This document shows, in pieces, positions 53,796-62,992 of a stretch of 64,000 nucleotides of DNA. The position numbers were made by a program, and so were the translations under genes. Source of the DNA: Brevibacillus brevis NBRC 100599 (GTDB lineage: Bacteria; Bacillota; Bacilli; Brevibacillales; Brevibacillaceae); the NCBI RefSeq assembly GCF_000010165.1, contig NC_012491.1, positions 5,444,001 to 5,508,000 of the forward strand, read 5' to 3'. The notes beneath the pieces are model-generated. The model was not told the origin of the DNA. It searched no databases and saw only the letters and a program-made list of their open reading frames with translations. Positions within the stretch are counted from its first letter, which is position 1. The number at the start of each line of letters is the position of its first letter.

Positions 53796-54249
53796 GGTTA
53801 TCCTCCCTTTTTGAGCTTGATAATGAAGGGGGAACCCTCTAAAATTATGAAGTTCCTCACCCGCTCTGCTTGACAGACTTTTAAAATGGATATTGGTCGG
53901 TAAGCCTCCCCCTCCTTTACTAAGTAGGCGTTGACTCATCGAATCGTCCACGTTAAAGACCGGACACCCGATTCGTTTAGGTGAAGCAAGTAAGCAGCGT
54001 CAAAAAAGGCCAGAATAGTTGACCAAAAAACATGTTGCGTCCAAATTTTACAGGGCATGTTCAAAGCGGCTACAAACGAGATGTGAAAGGGAAGGTAAGT
54101 GAATCGAAAGTGGAGTAGTGTTTTGAATACAGTTAAGTATGAAACACCTATGAAGTGGAAAAGCAGCTTCAGATTCTACTAGGAATAGGGGAATTATAAG
54201 AATAATTTACTTTTAAGAGAATAAATGTAATAGATTACCAATTATAGGC
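53796..54249 (-). promoter_or_regulatory. Long 5' leader of the NRPS operon
   Basis: From the promoter at 54250-54277 the mRNA would run about 450 bases before the first NRPS ATG. It contains a 40-codon frame (54058-53936, MPCKIWTQHVFW...) without a ribosome binding site whose stop overlaps an ATG in the NRPS frame. Near the true start, a CCCCCTT stretch could pair with the AAGGGAGG binding site. Nothing matches a riboswitch or T-box that I recognise. Confidence 0.4.
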
Positions 54250-54277
54250 ATTATATCACATCTGAATTTTATGTCAA
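54250..54277 (-). promoter_or_regulatory. Consensus sigma-A promoter of the NRPS operon
   Basis: On the minus strand TTGACA (54272-54277), 16 bases, then TATAAT (54250-54255), with TGA directly before the -10 as an extended element. Both hexamers are perfect. The promoter points towards the NRPS genes, so strong housekeeping transcription with control at another level is implied. Confidence 0.8.
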
Positions 54278-54309
54278 TTATTAGCGTTGACATTGGTTTA
54301 TCATAAAAC

Positions 54310-54390
54310 AAAAATAGACATGCTTACCTTCTCGGGTAGACTGGTGTAGAAATAGATCGATACCTGAGAAGGCTGAACATGTCTATTTTT
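54310..54390 (-). terminator. 81-bp long hairpin after the small membrane protein gene
   Basis: AAAAATAGACATG at one end and CATGTCTATTTTT at the other are perfect inverses, and inside them CCTTCTC..GGTA pairs with TACC..GAGAAGG. On the minus strand the stem is followed by a T-rich stretch, so it can terminate the small membrane gene 3 bp upstream. It is much longer than usual terminators and could be a decayed mobile repeat. Confidence 0.7.
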
Positions 54391-54393
54391 CTA

Positions 54394-54564
54394 TTAACCT
54401 TGAAAAAGGGTATACCCTCCTACTACTATCGAGACTGCAAATAAAATACCGAAGTACCACTTCGTAAACCGAAGACTGAACCACGAGCCTTCCCACCATA
54501 AGATCCCAAAAAAAATGGCCCCAATCAAGATGCTACTTGCAAAAGCAAGGAGTGCATTCTCCAT
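54394..54564 (-). CDS. Small membrane protein, 56 residues
   Basis: This short gene has an ATG at 54562-54564 preceded by AAAGGTG and a TAA just before the long hairpin. The product, MENALLAFASSILIGAIFFG onward, has a first helix (about 4-22), a short Trp/Arg loop (WWEGSWFSLRFTKWY), and a second helix (about 37-53), so it is a two-helix inner-membrane protein. The family is not recognised; many Bacilli encode such proteins of unknown role. It lies between the NRPS promoter and the large secreted-protein gene and is transcribed in the same direction as both. A role in export or immunity is only positional speculation. Confidence 0.65.
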   Translation of the reverse strand: MENALLAFASSILIGAIFFGILWWEGSWFSLRFTKWYFGILFAVSIVVGGYTLFQG

Positions 54565-54590
54565 CTTTCTTCACCTTTTAAACAGAATGG

Positions 54591-54631
54591 AAAAGAGGCT
54601 GCCCTCCACAGTAGATCGAACAGCCCCTTTT
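54591..54631 (-). terminator. Terminator of the large secreted protein gene
   Basis: AAAAGGGGCTG and CAGCCTCTTTT (minus strand) pair around a 19-base loop with one mismatch, 3 bp after the stop codon, ending in TTTTCC. Confidence 0.7.
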
Positions 54632-54634
54632 CAT

Positions 54635-57600
54635 TTACCAGACCGTAATGTTAATCGTAATAGTCTCGCCGCCGTATTCCACTGTAATGGTTGTTTTACC
54701 AGATTCCAGTGCGGTCACGACACCATTTTCTACAGTCGCAATCTCAGGATCTTCCACTGTCCATTTGGCATCCTTGGTGACGATCTCCTCGTATCTATTT
54801 TCATAGACCGCATACAGGACGATCTCTCCAGTATTGTCTGCCTCCAAGCGCAGCGAAGAGCGCGATACTCGCAAATTTTTCACTTTCTTTTCCTCTACGA
54901 CGAGCACACGATTAGTTACCTTTTTACCGCCGTATTTCGCAGTAATGACAGCCTTCCCGGAAGCCAGCGCTGTCACTTTTCCCTCTTTTGTTACTTCGAT
55001 GACCTCTTCATTGCTAGAGGACCAAGTTGCTTTCTCTGTCACCTCTTCGGTGTTCTTGTCATTGAAGACGGCTGTCAGCGTTAGCTGCTTCTCCTCATCG
55101 ATCTCCAGCACCAAATCCTTGAAGGAGGTCGTCAACGAACGAATCGTTTTCGTAGAAACCGTCACCGGAATCTCCAGTTCCTCGCCCATATAGCGAACGA
55201 TAACGATGTCTTCTCCTTCTTCTTTGCCTGCCGTAATGCGACCCTGCTTGACGGTAACCAACCCGTTTTCCGTGTCGTACTCAACATTTTTGTCTCGCGT
55301 GATGTCTTTGCGTTTTTTGCCTTCTACCTTATAAACTCGTAAGGTTGTGGTTACTCTCGGCTTAATCCAGAAGGACGGTTCGTTTGTTTCCAACTGGAAG
55401 GTGGGTATTTCCTTAACGGTTACTTCCACCGAAGCGGTTTTGTTCCCGTCTACGGTCGTCACTGTAATCGTCGCAGTTCCAGGAGCTACTGCCTTGATCT
55501 TACCATCCTCATCTACCTCTACGATCTCAGAGTCGCTGCTTTCCCACTTGACCCGTTTGTTGGTGGCATTCGTTGGTTTTACTGTGGCTCGAAGGCTTTC
55601 TGTATCGCCAACACGCAATGTTAACTGCTCTTCCTCCAGCTCAACTCCGGTGACCGGCTCTCCTGTTGGTGGATTCGGCACATTTGGCACGTGTAGCTCA
55701 ATGGAATCATCCAGTTCAACGGTGTTTCCTGCCTGGTCGCGAAGCTGGATCAGAACCTTTTTCATTCCATTGCCATACGTCAAGTTCCACGGTATCGTTC
55801 CCGTCACTTTTTCCCAGCTGCTCCACTTGCCTTGGTCATTGGAGATACGCATCTCGACATCTCCTAAATTGTCCGAAGCAGTAACATGCAGTCTCACGCT
55901 GGTGGAGCTGGTTAGACGATCATCATTGTTGATGACGAACGTTCCTGTTGGTGCTGTTTTATCCAAAGTAAACGTGATCTTGATTTCGTTACCGGAAGCA
56001 TCTACAACCCGTAGTTCATGCTTACCTTCACTTGTTACCCGGTCGCCACTTGAGAATGGAGCACCGTTCAACGTCGCGGTTCCTTCGTTGAATGTGATGG
56101 TCACGTCATCTTTGTAAATGCCTTTGTCCTCGACTCCAGTAACAACGGGCGCATCTGCATCCAGCTCGATTGTATCTGACACGGTTGTAATGTGCCCTGC
56201 CCGGTCTGTGATCTGCATCTCGACAGTCTTGGTTCCATCACCGGACTTCAACTGCCATGCTTTGGTCGCAGTTACTGCCTCCCAATCGCTCCAGTCGTTG
56301 TCACCATTTGCGAAGCGGATTTGTACATCACTGGTACTGTCGTTCGCTGTGATAGCGAGCGTAACATCACGAGACTTGGTGGAATTGTCTCCGTTATTGA
56401 TCGTGATAGATCCAGTAGGCGCCAACACATCCAGTACAATCGTATCACTTAGCTTTGTGACGTTCCCCGCTTTGTCCCGCAGCTTGACATAAACCGTTTT
56501 GGTACCGTTTGTGCTGCCATCAGCCAGCTTCCATGCTTTTGACTCCGCAAAACGCTCCCACGTACCCGAATTGTCATCGGCGTTAGAGATCGCCATTTCA
56601 ATGTCGTTGGTATTGCCTGACGCAGTGAGTTGCAGTGTAACGTCTTCTGTTTTCGCAAATTCGGCTCCGTTATCGATGCTGAGCGTTCCAGCCGGTGGTG
56701 TTTTATCCAGCGTGAAACGGATCGTCGTACGATTTTGTGCATCATCCGTGACGACCAGCTCATACGAGCCTTCCGCAGTGACGACAGAACCGCTCGTAAA
56801 CGGATTGCCGTTTAGTAATGCTGTTCCCTCATTGAAGGTAATCGTTACGTCGCTCGCATAGACACCATCCTGGGCGACTCCTGTGACAACTGGTCCAGCG
56901 GAATCCAGCGTGATTTGCTTTTGAAGGGCCAATCTATTTCCAGCCGGATCTCTTAGCTCCAGATAGACCCTTTTGGTTCCATCGCCACCGCTCAGCTCCC
57001 ATGGAACGTCGCCTTTCGTCGGCGCTGTTTTCCAATCGCTCCACGTCAGGTTGTCATTCGACAAGCGCATTTCCACACCATGAGCATCAGCCGACTCCAC
57101 ACTCAACGTAACCTTGCTCGTGTTGGTATACGACTGACCTTGATTGATCTCAAAGCCCCCCGTAGGGTTGGTCATATCGAGTGTGATTTCATCGGTAAAG
57201 CTGGCAATATTTCCTGCCTTATCCTTTACTTCCATGGAAACCGACTTGGTTCCGTCTCCAGTCAGCAAGGTCCACGCCTTTGTTGTGGTCAGCGTTTCCC
57301 AAGAAGTCCAATTGGCTGGATCGCTCGTATCATGGGAAAAGCGCATCTGTAGTTCATTGCTGAAATCGGTAACGGCAATTTGTAATGTCGTTGCTAGTGT
57401 ATTGGTATAATCGGCGTCACCATTGATCTTGAAACTGCCCGACGGCTTCGTTTGATCAATCGAAAATGCAAGCATTGCTGTATTGCCCGCTTCGTCCGTG
57501 ACAATCAGCGTATAAGCGCCATCGTCATTGACGATTTCTCCGTCAGCGATCGTCTTTCCGTTCAAGGTCGCCTTTCCTTCGTTGAAGCTGATCGTCACAC

Positions 57601-59602
57601 TCTGATTGTACAGCTTGTTGTTCTCTACCCCTGTGACTACAGGCGCAACCGTATCGAGTGTAATTGTTGTCTGTAAATCATGCGTGTTGCCAGCTTCGTC
57701 GATCAACTGTAGATAGACTGTCTTCTGTCCATCCCCATTTGTTAGCTTCCAAGACTTGGCGCTCGCCACATCCTCTAGTGCACTCCAGCTGGTGTTATCG
57801 TTGGACAGCTTCATTTTCACCTTGTTGGAAACGTCAGTGGCATCGATTTGCAAAATGACATCTTGGTTATTCGTATGAGTGGCTCCGTTATTAATCGCAA
57901 ATGTTCCAGTTGGCGCGGTTTTATCCAGCGTAAAGGTTACCATTGTCGTATTCCCCGCTGTATCCGTCACTACCAGCGTATACTTGCCCTCCACACTCAC
58001 CTTTGTGCCACTGACAAAAGGAGCACCATTCAATGTTGCTGTGCCGTCGTCGAAGACAGGTGTGACATCTGCCGTGTAGAAGCTGCCATTCGCTACCCCT
58101 GTCACAACAGGTGGCGTTTTGTCCAACACGATGGTACCCGATGTATAATACATATTCCCTGCACCATCACGGAACTTCGCGTAGACCGTTTTTTGCCCAT
58201 CTCCGCTAGCCAAGTTCCATTCCAGCTTGTTGTTGACAGGAACAGGTATCCAGCTACCTGTAAAGCTGTTATCATTCGACAACATCACTTCTACAGGGCC
58301 GTTCGCATCACTTCCCTGAATGGTAAGCTCCACCTTTTCTGATGAAGTGGCTACGTTCCCATTATTGATCTCGATAGTCCCTGCCGGAGGTGTTATATCC
58401 AGCACAATGCTATCCTGCGCTTTCAGAACAGTTCCTGTTCCGTCACGCAGCTCCATGAAGATCGTTTTGGTCCCTTCGTTTGTCGTAAAGGTCCACATTA
58501 CTGGTGTCATAAACGACTTCCATTCGCTCCAAGGACCACCTTCTACATTCGCCAAACGATATTCGGGCTTGGCCGCGTCAGGATCATCATGGGCCATGGT
58601 GAGCGTCACATTTGGTGAATTCGTAAACGCAGCACCACCATTGATGATAACCGTCGCTGTCGTTGGTGGTTCATCTACATCCGTCACCTGGATGTTCATC
58701 ACCTTGGTGAATATATTGCCAGCCGAGTCTGTTGCGGTGATCGGTACAGCGTAAGTCGAGCTCGTTTCAAAATCAAACGTTTCTGTCGCCTTCAGTTGAT
58801 TTCCGTCAACAGTAAATGGAACCGTAGGGTTTTGAATATGGAACGAAGCGGTGTCTCCTTGATCAGGATCTACTGCCGAAAGCGTACCAACTACCGCTCC
58901 TATTTGATTGTTTTCGGGAATCGAATTGGACGATAAGAGGATATCGGTTGGTGGAGTGTTAAGAGCATACGTGATTTCTAGCTGAGAAGCATAGCTAGCA
59001 TTTCTTTTGTCGTAGAAAATAATTTGAGGCTGATACAAGACAGGAACAGGTGGTGCTGTTTGTCTTCCTCTTAAAACAAAGGTAGCTTTTTTGTCTGGAA
59101 TATTACTCATGACAAAGCTGGTTACATCAAACGATTTCCACCCTGTGAAATTAGTAGGAATAAACTCATTTGTTATGATTCTTTCCTGATACGAAGGTAG
59201 CACAGTCGCAAAATCATCGTTCCAATTGTCATCAAACGAGCCCCATAGATCAATGAAAGGCATATCTCCACCTGTTGCTTCTACCTTATGCACATAAATT
59301 TTCAGAACAGCAGACTGAATTTTCCTCTCACTTTTCACGCCGCTCAGGTCAAAACGTAGAGCAGCATTCGCAGCCCCATAATCCCCACCAGAGTCTCGCG
59401 CATAGCCGACGATCAGCGTATTGGGAACACCCTGATAATCCAAGCCATCAGGATAGGCACCAAACGCATCCACGAACTTGTCTGCCTCTACTCCAATCTC
59501 TAGAAGTTCCGCTGCGTTGGCTTTTTCTTGAATAAGCATCGGTTGGACAATTGCAAACAGCAAAGTAAATACCAACAAACGAGCCATCATTCTTTTCATC
59601 AA
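54635..59602 (-). CDS. Large secreted multi-Ig-domain protein (DNRLRE-like, cadherin-like, Ig repeats, Big_2)
   Basis: The gene encodes about 1655 residues; the first codon is a TTG at 59602 or the adjacent ATG at 59599, behind AAGGAGG. A signal peptide (MARLLVFTLLFAIVQPML) is followed by a DNRLRE-type beta domain (about 30-205), one cadherin-like domain (213-312, with VDPDQGD), and eight Ig-type repeats starting APTGTF.INNG, four of them followed by a shorter unit VTGVENN..TLNG.PF. The C-terminal 320 residues are four Big_2-like units with the pattern WESSDSEIVEVDEDGKI. There is no LPXTG anchor, transmembrane tail or S-layer homology domain. It is likely secreted and adhesive or wall-associated by affinity. 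No catalytic site is visible. It stands alone, with its own promoter and terminator. Confidence 0.87.
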   Translation of the reverse strand: MMKRMMARLLVFTLLFAIVQPMLIQEKANAAELLEIGVEADKFVDAFGAYPDGLDYQGVPNTLIVGYARDSGGDYGAANAALRFDLSGVKSERKIQSAVLKIYVHKVEATGGDMPFIDLWGSFDDNWNDDFATVLPSYQERIITNEFIPTNFTGWKSFDVTSFVMSNIPDKKATFVLRGRQTAPPVPVLYQPQIIFYDKRNASYASQLEITYALNTPPTDILLSSNSIPENNQIGAVVGTLSAVDPDQGDTASFHIQNPTVPFTVDGNQLKATETFDFETSSTYAVPITATDSAGNIFTKVMNIQVTDVDEPPTTATVIINGGAAFTNSPNVTLTMAHDDPDAAKPEYRLANVEGGPWSEWKSFMTPVMWTFTTNEGTKTIFMELRDGTGTVLKAQDSIVLDITPPAGTIEINNGNVATSSEKVELTIQGSDANGPVEVMLSNDNSFTGSWIPVPVNNKLEWNLASGDGQKTVYAKFRDGAGNMYYTSGTIVLDKTPPVVTGVANGSFYTADVTPVFDDGTATLNGAPFVSGTKVSVEGKYTLVVTDTAGNTTMVTFTLDKTAPTGTFAINNGATHTNNQDVILQIDATDVSNKVKMKLSNDNTSWSALEDVASAKSWKLTNGDGQKTVYLQLIDEAGNTHDLQTTITLDTVAPVVTGVENNKLYNQSVTISFNEGKATLNGKTIADGEIVNDDGAYTLIVTDEAGNTAMLAFSIDQTKPSGSFKINGDADYTNTLATTLQIAVTDFSNELQMRFSHDTSDPANWTSWETLTTTKAWTLLTGDGTKSVSMEVKDKAGNIASFTDEITLDMTNPTGGFEINQGQSYTNTSKVTLSVESADAHGVEMRLSNDNLTWSDWKTAPTKGDVPWELSGGDGTKRVYLELRDPAGNRLALQKQITLDSAGPVVTGVAQDGVYASDVTITFNEGTALLNGNPFTSGSVVTAEGSYELVVTDDAQNRTTIRFTLDKTPPAGTLSIDNGAEFAKTEDVTLQLTASGNTNDIEMAISNADDNSGTWERFAESKAWKLADGSTNGTKTVYVKLRDKAGNVTKLSDTIVLDVLAPTGSITINNGDNSTKSRDVTLAITANDSTSDVQIRFANGDNDWSDWEAVTATKAWQLKSGDGTKTVEMQITDRAGHITTVSDTIELDADAPVVTGVEDKGIYKDDVTITFNEGTATLNGAPFSSGDRVTSEGKHELRVVDASGNEIKITFTLDKTAPTGTFVINNDDRLTSSTSVRLHVTASDNLGDVEMRISNDQGKWSSWEKVTGTIPWNLTYGNGMKKVLIQLRDQAGNTVELDDSIELHVPNVPNPPTGEPVTGVELEEEQLTLRVGDTESLRATVKPTNATNKRVKWESSDSEIVEVDEDGKIKAVAPGTATITVTTVDGNKTASVEVTVKEIPTFQLETNEPSFWIKPRVTTTLRVYKVEGKKRKDITRDKNVEYDTENGLVTVKQGRITAGKEEGEDIVIVRYMGEELEIPVTVSTKTIRSLTTSFKDLVLEIDEEKQLTLTAVFNDKNTEEVTEKATWSSSNEEVIEVTKEGKVTALASGKAVITAKYGGKKVTNRVLVVEEKKVKNLRVSRSSLRLEADNTGEIVLYAVYENRYEEIVTKDAKWTVEDPEIATVENGVVTALESGKTTITVEYGGETITINITVW

Positions 59603-59682
59603 TAACGTTGTCCTCCTTCCTTCTTCATTTCAACTCCCCCTACTGTCGACACATTCCCCCAGCAAAACATCTAGGTGAAACA

Positions 59683-59710
59683 AAAATATGGTAACAACAG
59701 TCTTTTGCAA
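59683..59710 (-). promoter_or_regulatory. Candidate sigma-A promoter for the large secreted protein gene
   Basis: TTGCAA (59705-59710) and TATTTT (59683-59688) on the minus strand are separated by 16 bases, about 80 bp before the start. Four of six positions match at each hexamer. Confidence 0.4.
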
Positions 59711-59780
59711 AAAATACTAACTAAAGTTATGTCTTTTCGTGATTGATTTTTTTCAATAAAAAACCCCACCGTACTGTTGC

Positions 59781-59810
59781 AAACAAAAAGAACCCCAAAA
59801 ATGGGGTTCC
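59781..59810 (-). terminator. Rho-independent terminator of the two-component operon
   Basis: GAACCCC and GGGGTTC pair around an A/T loop and run into TTTTTGTTT on the minus strand, 14 bp after the lipoprotein stop. Confidence 0.9.
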
Positions 59811-59823
59811 AATTTAGCGGGTG

Positions 59824-60351
59824 TTATTTAAGGGTTAGCTCCTTCTCCCATGTCTTTTTATTGCCTTGCTCATTTTGAAAGACCAAGATCAATTTCCCCT
59901 TTTCCCCTTTCAACTCATCCTTGTAAAAGAAACCGGTGAACTGTCCATTGCCACTGATGTAAAAGCCATTCCCACCAGAGATACCTTCACTGTCATTTTT
60001 GATCGCTTGCTCAGTAGTGTTTACGATATCAGTTTTCTCGGACTTCCACTGCATGCTAGCTAACGAATAGCCGGCAGGTAGCTGTTCGATAGAGAAATCG
60101 AAGCTATTCCCCTCGATGGGTTTCGGTTCCTGGTCGACCACGACGAGAATTTCTTTTTCCTGCTGTTCTGCGGCAATGTCTTTTGCAACTTTCTCCGGTT
60201 GTTTCTCCGTGTTTTCTTTGTTTTCCTGAGGAACTTGCCGCGGCACTTGACCAGTCGATTGTGAAGGAACTGGTGTGCCACAAGCACTAGTAACGAGTGA
60301 TAGAACCAATACAGCCAGGAAGCTTTTCATATTATTCTTTTTCAAATTCAT
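59824..60351 (-). CDS. Lipoprotein of unknown function, co-transcribed with a sensor kinase
   Basis: The start is ATG 60349-60351, eight bases after AAAGGTGG, inside the end of the kinase gene; it gives 175 residues. A lipoprotein signal (FLAVLVLSLVTSAC) precedes a Pro/Gln/Glu-rich linker (about 25-70) and a compact beta domain (FDFSIEQLPAGYSLA, GNGQFTGFFYKDEL). The family is not recognised. Translational overlap with the kinase suggests that it works with that kinase, perhaps as an outside sensor partner, or is its regulated output. Confidence 0.75.
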   Translation of the reverse strand: MNLKKNNMKSFLAVLVLSLVTSACGTPVPSQSTGQVPRQVPQENKENTEKQPEKVAKDIAAEQQEKEILVVVDQEPKPIEGNSFDFSIEQLPAGYSLASMQWKSEKTDIVNTTEQAIKNDSEGISGGNGFYISGNGQFTGFFYKDELKGEKGKLILVFQNEQGNKKTWEKELTLK

Positions 60352-62116
60352 TGTCATTTCCACCTTTGTTTTTATTTTCAACCAACGTGAAGGAAAAAGC
60401 GACTCCATTCACGGTATTTTCCGCATCATAATCACTACCATGCAGATCGAGGATGTGTTTACAGATCGCTAATCCGAGACCCGTGCCGCCAGTTTTCCGC
60501 CAGCGAGAGCTATCTACTCGATAAAATTGCTCCCATATCCGCGTTAGTTGATCGTCTGGGATATGCGCTCCTTCATTTTCGATTCGAAACCGGATGCACT
60601 CCCGCTCGCGGACCCCGGTAATCCGAATCTCACTTGATGGATTGGCGTGCCGGACTGCATTGCCGAGCAAATTCACGATCACTTGCTCGATACGTCTTGG
60701 ATCTGCCCATACGTTGATCTCTTCAGGTAAGGCAAGCCATAATCGTACCTGCTTGTTTGCCAGCTGTAGTTGAAAAGAAGCGGCTACGCGATCTATTATT
60801 TCCGATACGGGAAACGATTGTCTACGAAGCAAAATGGCTTTGGCTTCGAATTTGGACAACTCCAGCATATCCATAATGAGCTCGTTCATCTTGTCGACTT
60901 CGCTTAAAATGACATCCATGTATCGCTCCCGCTTTTCATGTGCGACATCATCTTTTAATCCTTCCGCAAAGCCCTTCACAATGCCAAGCGGGGTCTTGAG
61001 TTCATGAGAGATGTTTGCAATCAATTCTTTGCGAAGCTGCTCCATTTTTTCCTTATGCTCTAAATCCTCGCGAAGAGTGACATTGGCACTTTTCAGATCT
61101 TTTAATGTTTGATCCAGCTTACCAGCTAATGTATTCAGATGGCGAGAAAGCTCACCGAATTCATCCTGAGAATGAATCGAAGCAAGTTCTGTGAAGTCCA
61201 GATTAGCCATACGTGAAGCGGAATGACTCAACGTAACTAATGGTTGCGTGATGATCTTCGAAAAGACAAAGGACAGCAGCAGTAAGATGACGAGGATGAC
61301 TGGCGTCGCGTATAGGGAATAGCTGGTCAGCATACTTACCGCATCGCTCACTGGTTGCAACGTCGTCACCGCCAGTATATAATTCGCCCCGCCCTGATAG
61401 GAGAATCGATGAATCACGATGGCATAGTTTACACCACTCCACGGATCCGTCCACTTCCGCTGGATGAATGATCCGCTTTTCATCTGTGTAATCTCGTCGG
61501 ATTGCTGCGTCAGCCATGGTCCGATTTGATCAGCTACGAGGGAATCCTGATAAAAAGGGTTATGTGCCCGCTGCTGACTAGGCAGCATGAGTTCAGAAAT
61601 AACTGCCGTAACCCGGGTTAGTCCATTTTCGGTCACATTTGTGGATGGACTTTGCCTCGCAATCCGTATCGGCTTCATGATCGTATTCTTCTCATCCATA
61701 TAGATTCCGTCGATGGTAATCGTGTCTCCAACATGGAGTCCTTCAGGAAGATCGGTGCTTTTCATTTCTTTTAGCGGTAAGGTAATCGCTTGATTTTTAT
61801 TTGCTACTTTCATTTCCAGAAAATAGGGGTCGAGATTCAATTGCCTGAGCTGCTCATCTACGATCGCGATGCTGGCATCTGTGCGATTCATCAATGTACC
61901 CACCAGCTTATCCAGCTTGTGCTTGTCGGGAGGGAGTTTGGCGTACTCATCTGGGAAAGATGCCATTGCTTGCGAGAGCTCGCTTACTTTCGCATTTAAA
62001 TAAAAGCGCTCAAAGAAAAACTTTTCCCCTATCAATATCAAAGCGTAGAGCAAAAAGACAAAAACAAAAGTGGCGGCAAATAATTTTGTCACAACGTTTA
62101 GTCGAAGTCGTCTCAT
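60332..62116 (-). CDS. Membrane sensor histidine kinase
   Basis: The 594-residue kinase has a first helix (about 12-30), an extracellular domain (about 35-265), a second helix (ATPVILVILLLLSFVFS), and a HAMP linker (SASRMANLDFTEL). The HisKA box is LIANISHELKTPLG with the phosphorylated His. The ATPase part has the N box VIVNLLGNAVRHA and the G2 box TGGTGLGLAICKHIL. It phosphorylates the OmpR-family regulator whose gene overlaps its start by four bases (ATGA). The signal is unknown. The large extracellular domain points to an external stimulus such as cell-envelope stress or a peptide. Confidence 0.93.
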   Translation of the reverse strand: MRRLRLNVVTKLFAATFVFVFLLYALILIGEKFFFERFYLNAKVSELSQAMASFPDEYAKLPPDKHKLDKLVGTLMNRTDASIAIVDEQLRQLNLDPYFLEMKVANKNQAITLPLKEMKSTDLPEGLHVGDTITIDGIYMDEKNTIMKPIRIARQSPSTNVTENGLTRVTAVISELMLPSQQRAHNPFYQDSLVADQIGPWLTQQSDEITQMKSGSFIQRKWTDPWSGVNYAIVIHRFSYQGGANYILAVTTLQPVSDAVSMLTSYSLYATPVILVILLLLSFVFSKIITQPLVTLSHSASRMANLDFTELASIHSQDEFGELSRHLNTLAGKLDQTLKDLKSANVTLREDLEHKEKMEQLRKELIANISHELKTPLGIVKGFAEGLKDDVAHEKRERYMDVILSEVDKMNELIMDMLELSKFEAKAILLRRQSFPVSEIIDRVAASFQLQLANKQVRLWLALPEEINVWADPRRIEQVIVNLLGNAVRHANPSSEIRITGVRERECIRFRIENEGAHIPDDQLTRIWEQFYRVDSSRWRKTGGTGLGLAICKHILDLHGSDYDAENTVNGVAFSFTLVENKNKGGNDNEFEKE

Positions 62117-62793
62117 CGCTTTGCCTCAAACTTATATCCAAAACGGATCATCGTCTGAATCAGATGCTGCTCTGTATCCAGCTTGGCCCGCAGTTTTTTC
62201 ACATGGGTATCAACGGTGCGATGGTCGCCAAAGTAGTCCATCCCCCAAACCCCATTCAATATGCTATCTCGGGACAAGACCGTCCCTTCATGCTTGATGA
62301 AGAACAGAAGCAGCTCATACTCTTTTGGTGTCAATGAAACCGGGACGCTGGCAATCGTAACAGTGTGAGCTCGTTTGTTTACCGTCAATGCTCCAAACTG
62401 AGCGATATCATCTCCCCTCCCGATGCTCCCCTCTGCTCTTTTCATCAGAGCCTTGGCACGGGCCACTAATACTTTTGGGCTAAACGGTTTGGTGACATAT
62501 TCGTCTGCGCCAAGCTCAAAACCCATCAACTGGTCATCGTCGTCTACTCTTGCTGTAATGATTATGATGGGAATGTCGGATTGCTGGCGGATTTTTCTGC
62601 ACACCGACCAGCCATCCATCTCGGGCATCATAATATCTAGTACAACTAAATCGACAGAGTGCAGAGCAAAAAGCTCCATCGCCATTTTACCGTGCTGCGC
62701 TTCGTACACTTCCCAAGCTTCTTTTTTAAAATAATCCGATACAAATTCACGTATGAGCTCGTCGTCCTCTACGAGTAACACTTTCCGTTTCAT
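62113..62793 (-). CDS. OmpR/PhoB-family response regulator
   Basis: The start is ATG 62791-62793, seven bases after AAGGAG; the frame to 63012 has no binding site. The 226-residue protein has a receiver domain with the acidic pair in LLVEDDELI, phosphorylatable Asp in VVLDIMMPEMDGW, and Lys in YVTKPFSPKVL. The winged-helix domain contains VSLTPKEYELLLFF and DHRTVDTHVKKLRAKL. It binds DNA to control targets in response to its partner kinase encoded downstream. Confidence 0.95.
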   Translation of the reverse strand: MKRKVLLVEDDELIREFVSDYFKKEAWEVYEAQHGKMAMELFALHSVDLVVLDIMMPEMDGWSVCRKIRQQSDIPIIIITARVDDDDQLMGFELGADEYVTKPFSPKVLVARAKALMKRAEGSIGRGDDIAQFGALTVNKRAHTVTIASVPVSLTPKEYELLLFFIKHEGTVLSRDSILNGVWGMDYFGDHRTVDTHVKKLRAKLDTEQHLIQTMIRFGYKFEAKR

Positions 62794-62992
62794 TTCCGCG
62801 CTCCTTACTCGTGGTTGTGCATTTATTGCATAGATTACCAATTTATCGTGAAATTTACGAACCTGTATCTCACCGTCACCATTCCTATGACCGCCAACCC
62901 TGTTTTTACAAGATGAGTATAGATGGCTGATGTGACCGTTGTGTGTACATGAGGTGGATTTACGAAGAAAAACAAACACCCGAAAATGGCTG

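Noticed and set aside
53796-53951. N-terminal extension of the loading NRPS (52 residues)
   Set aside because: No binding site precedes its GTG or ATG codons, and the residues do not resemble a C domain. The ATG at 53793-53795 has a strong binding site.
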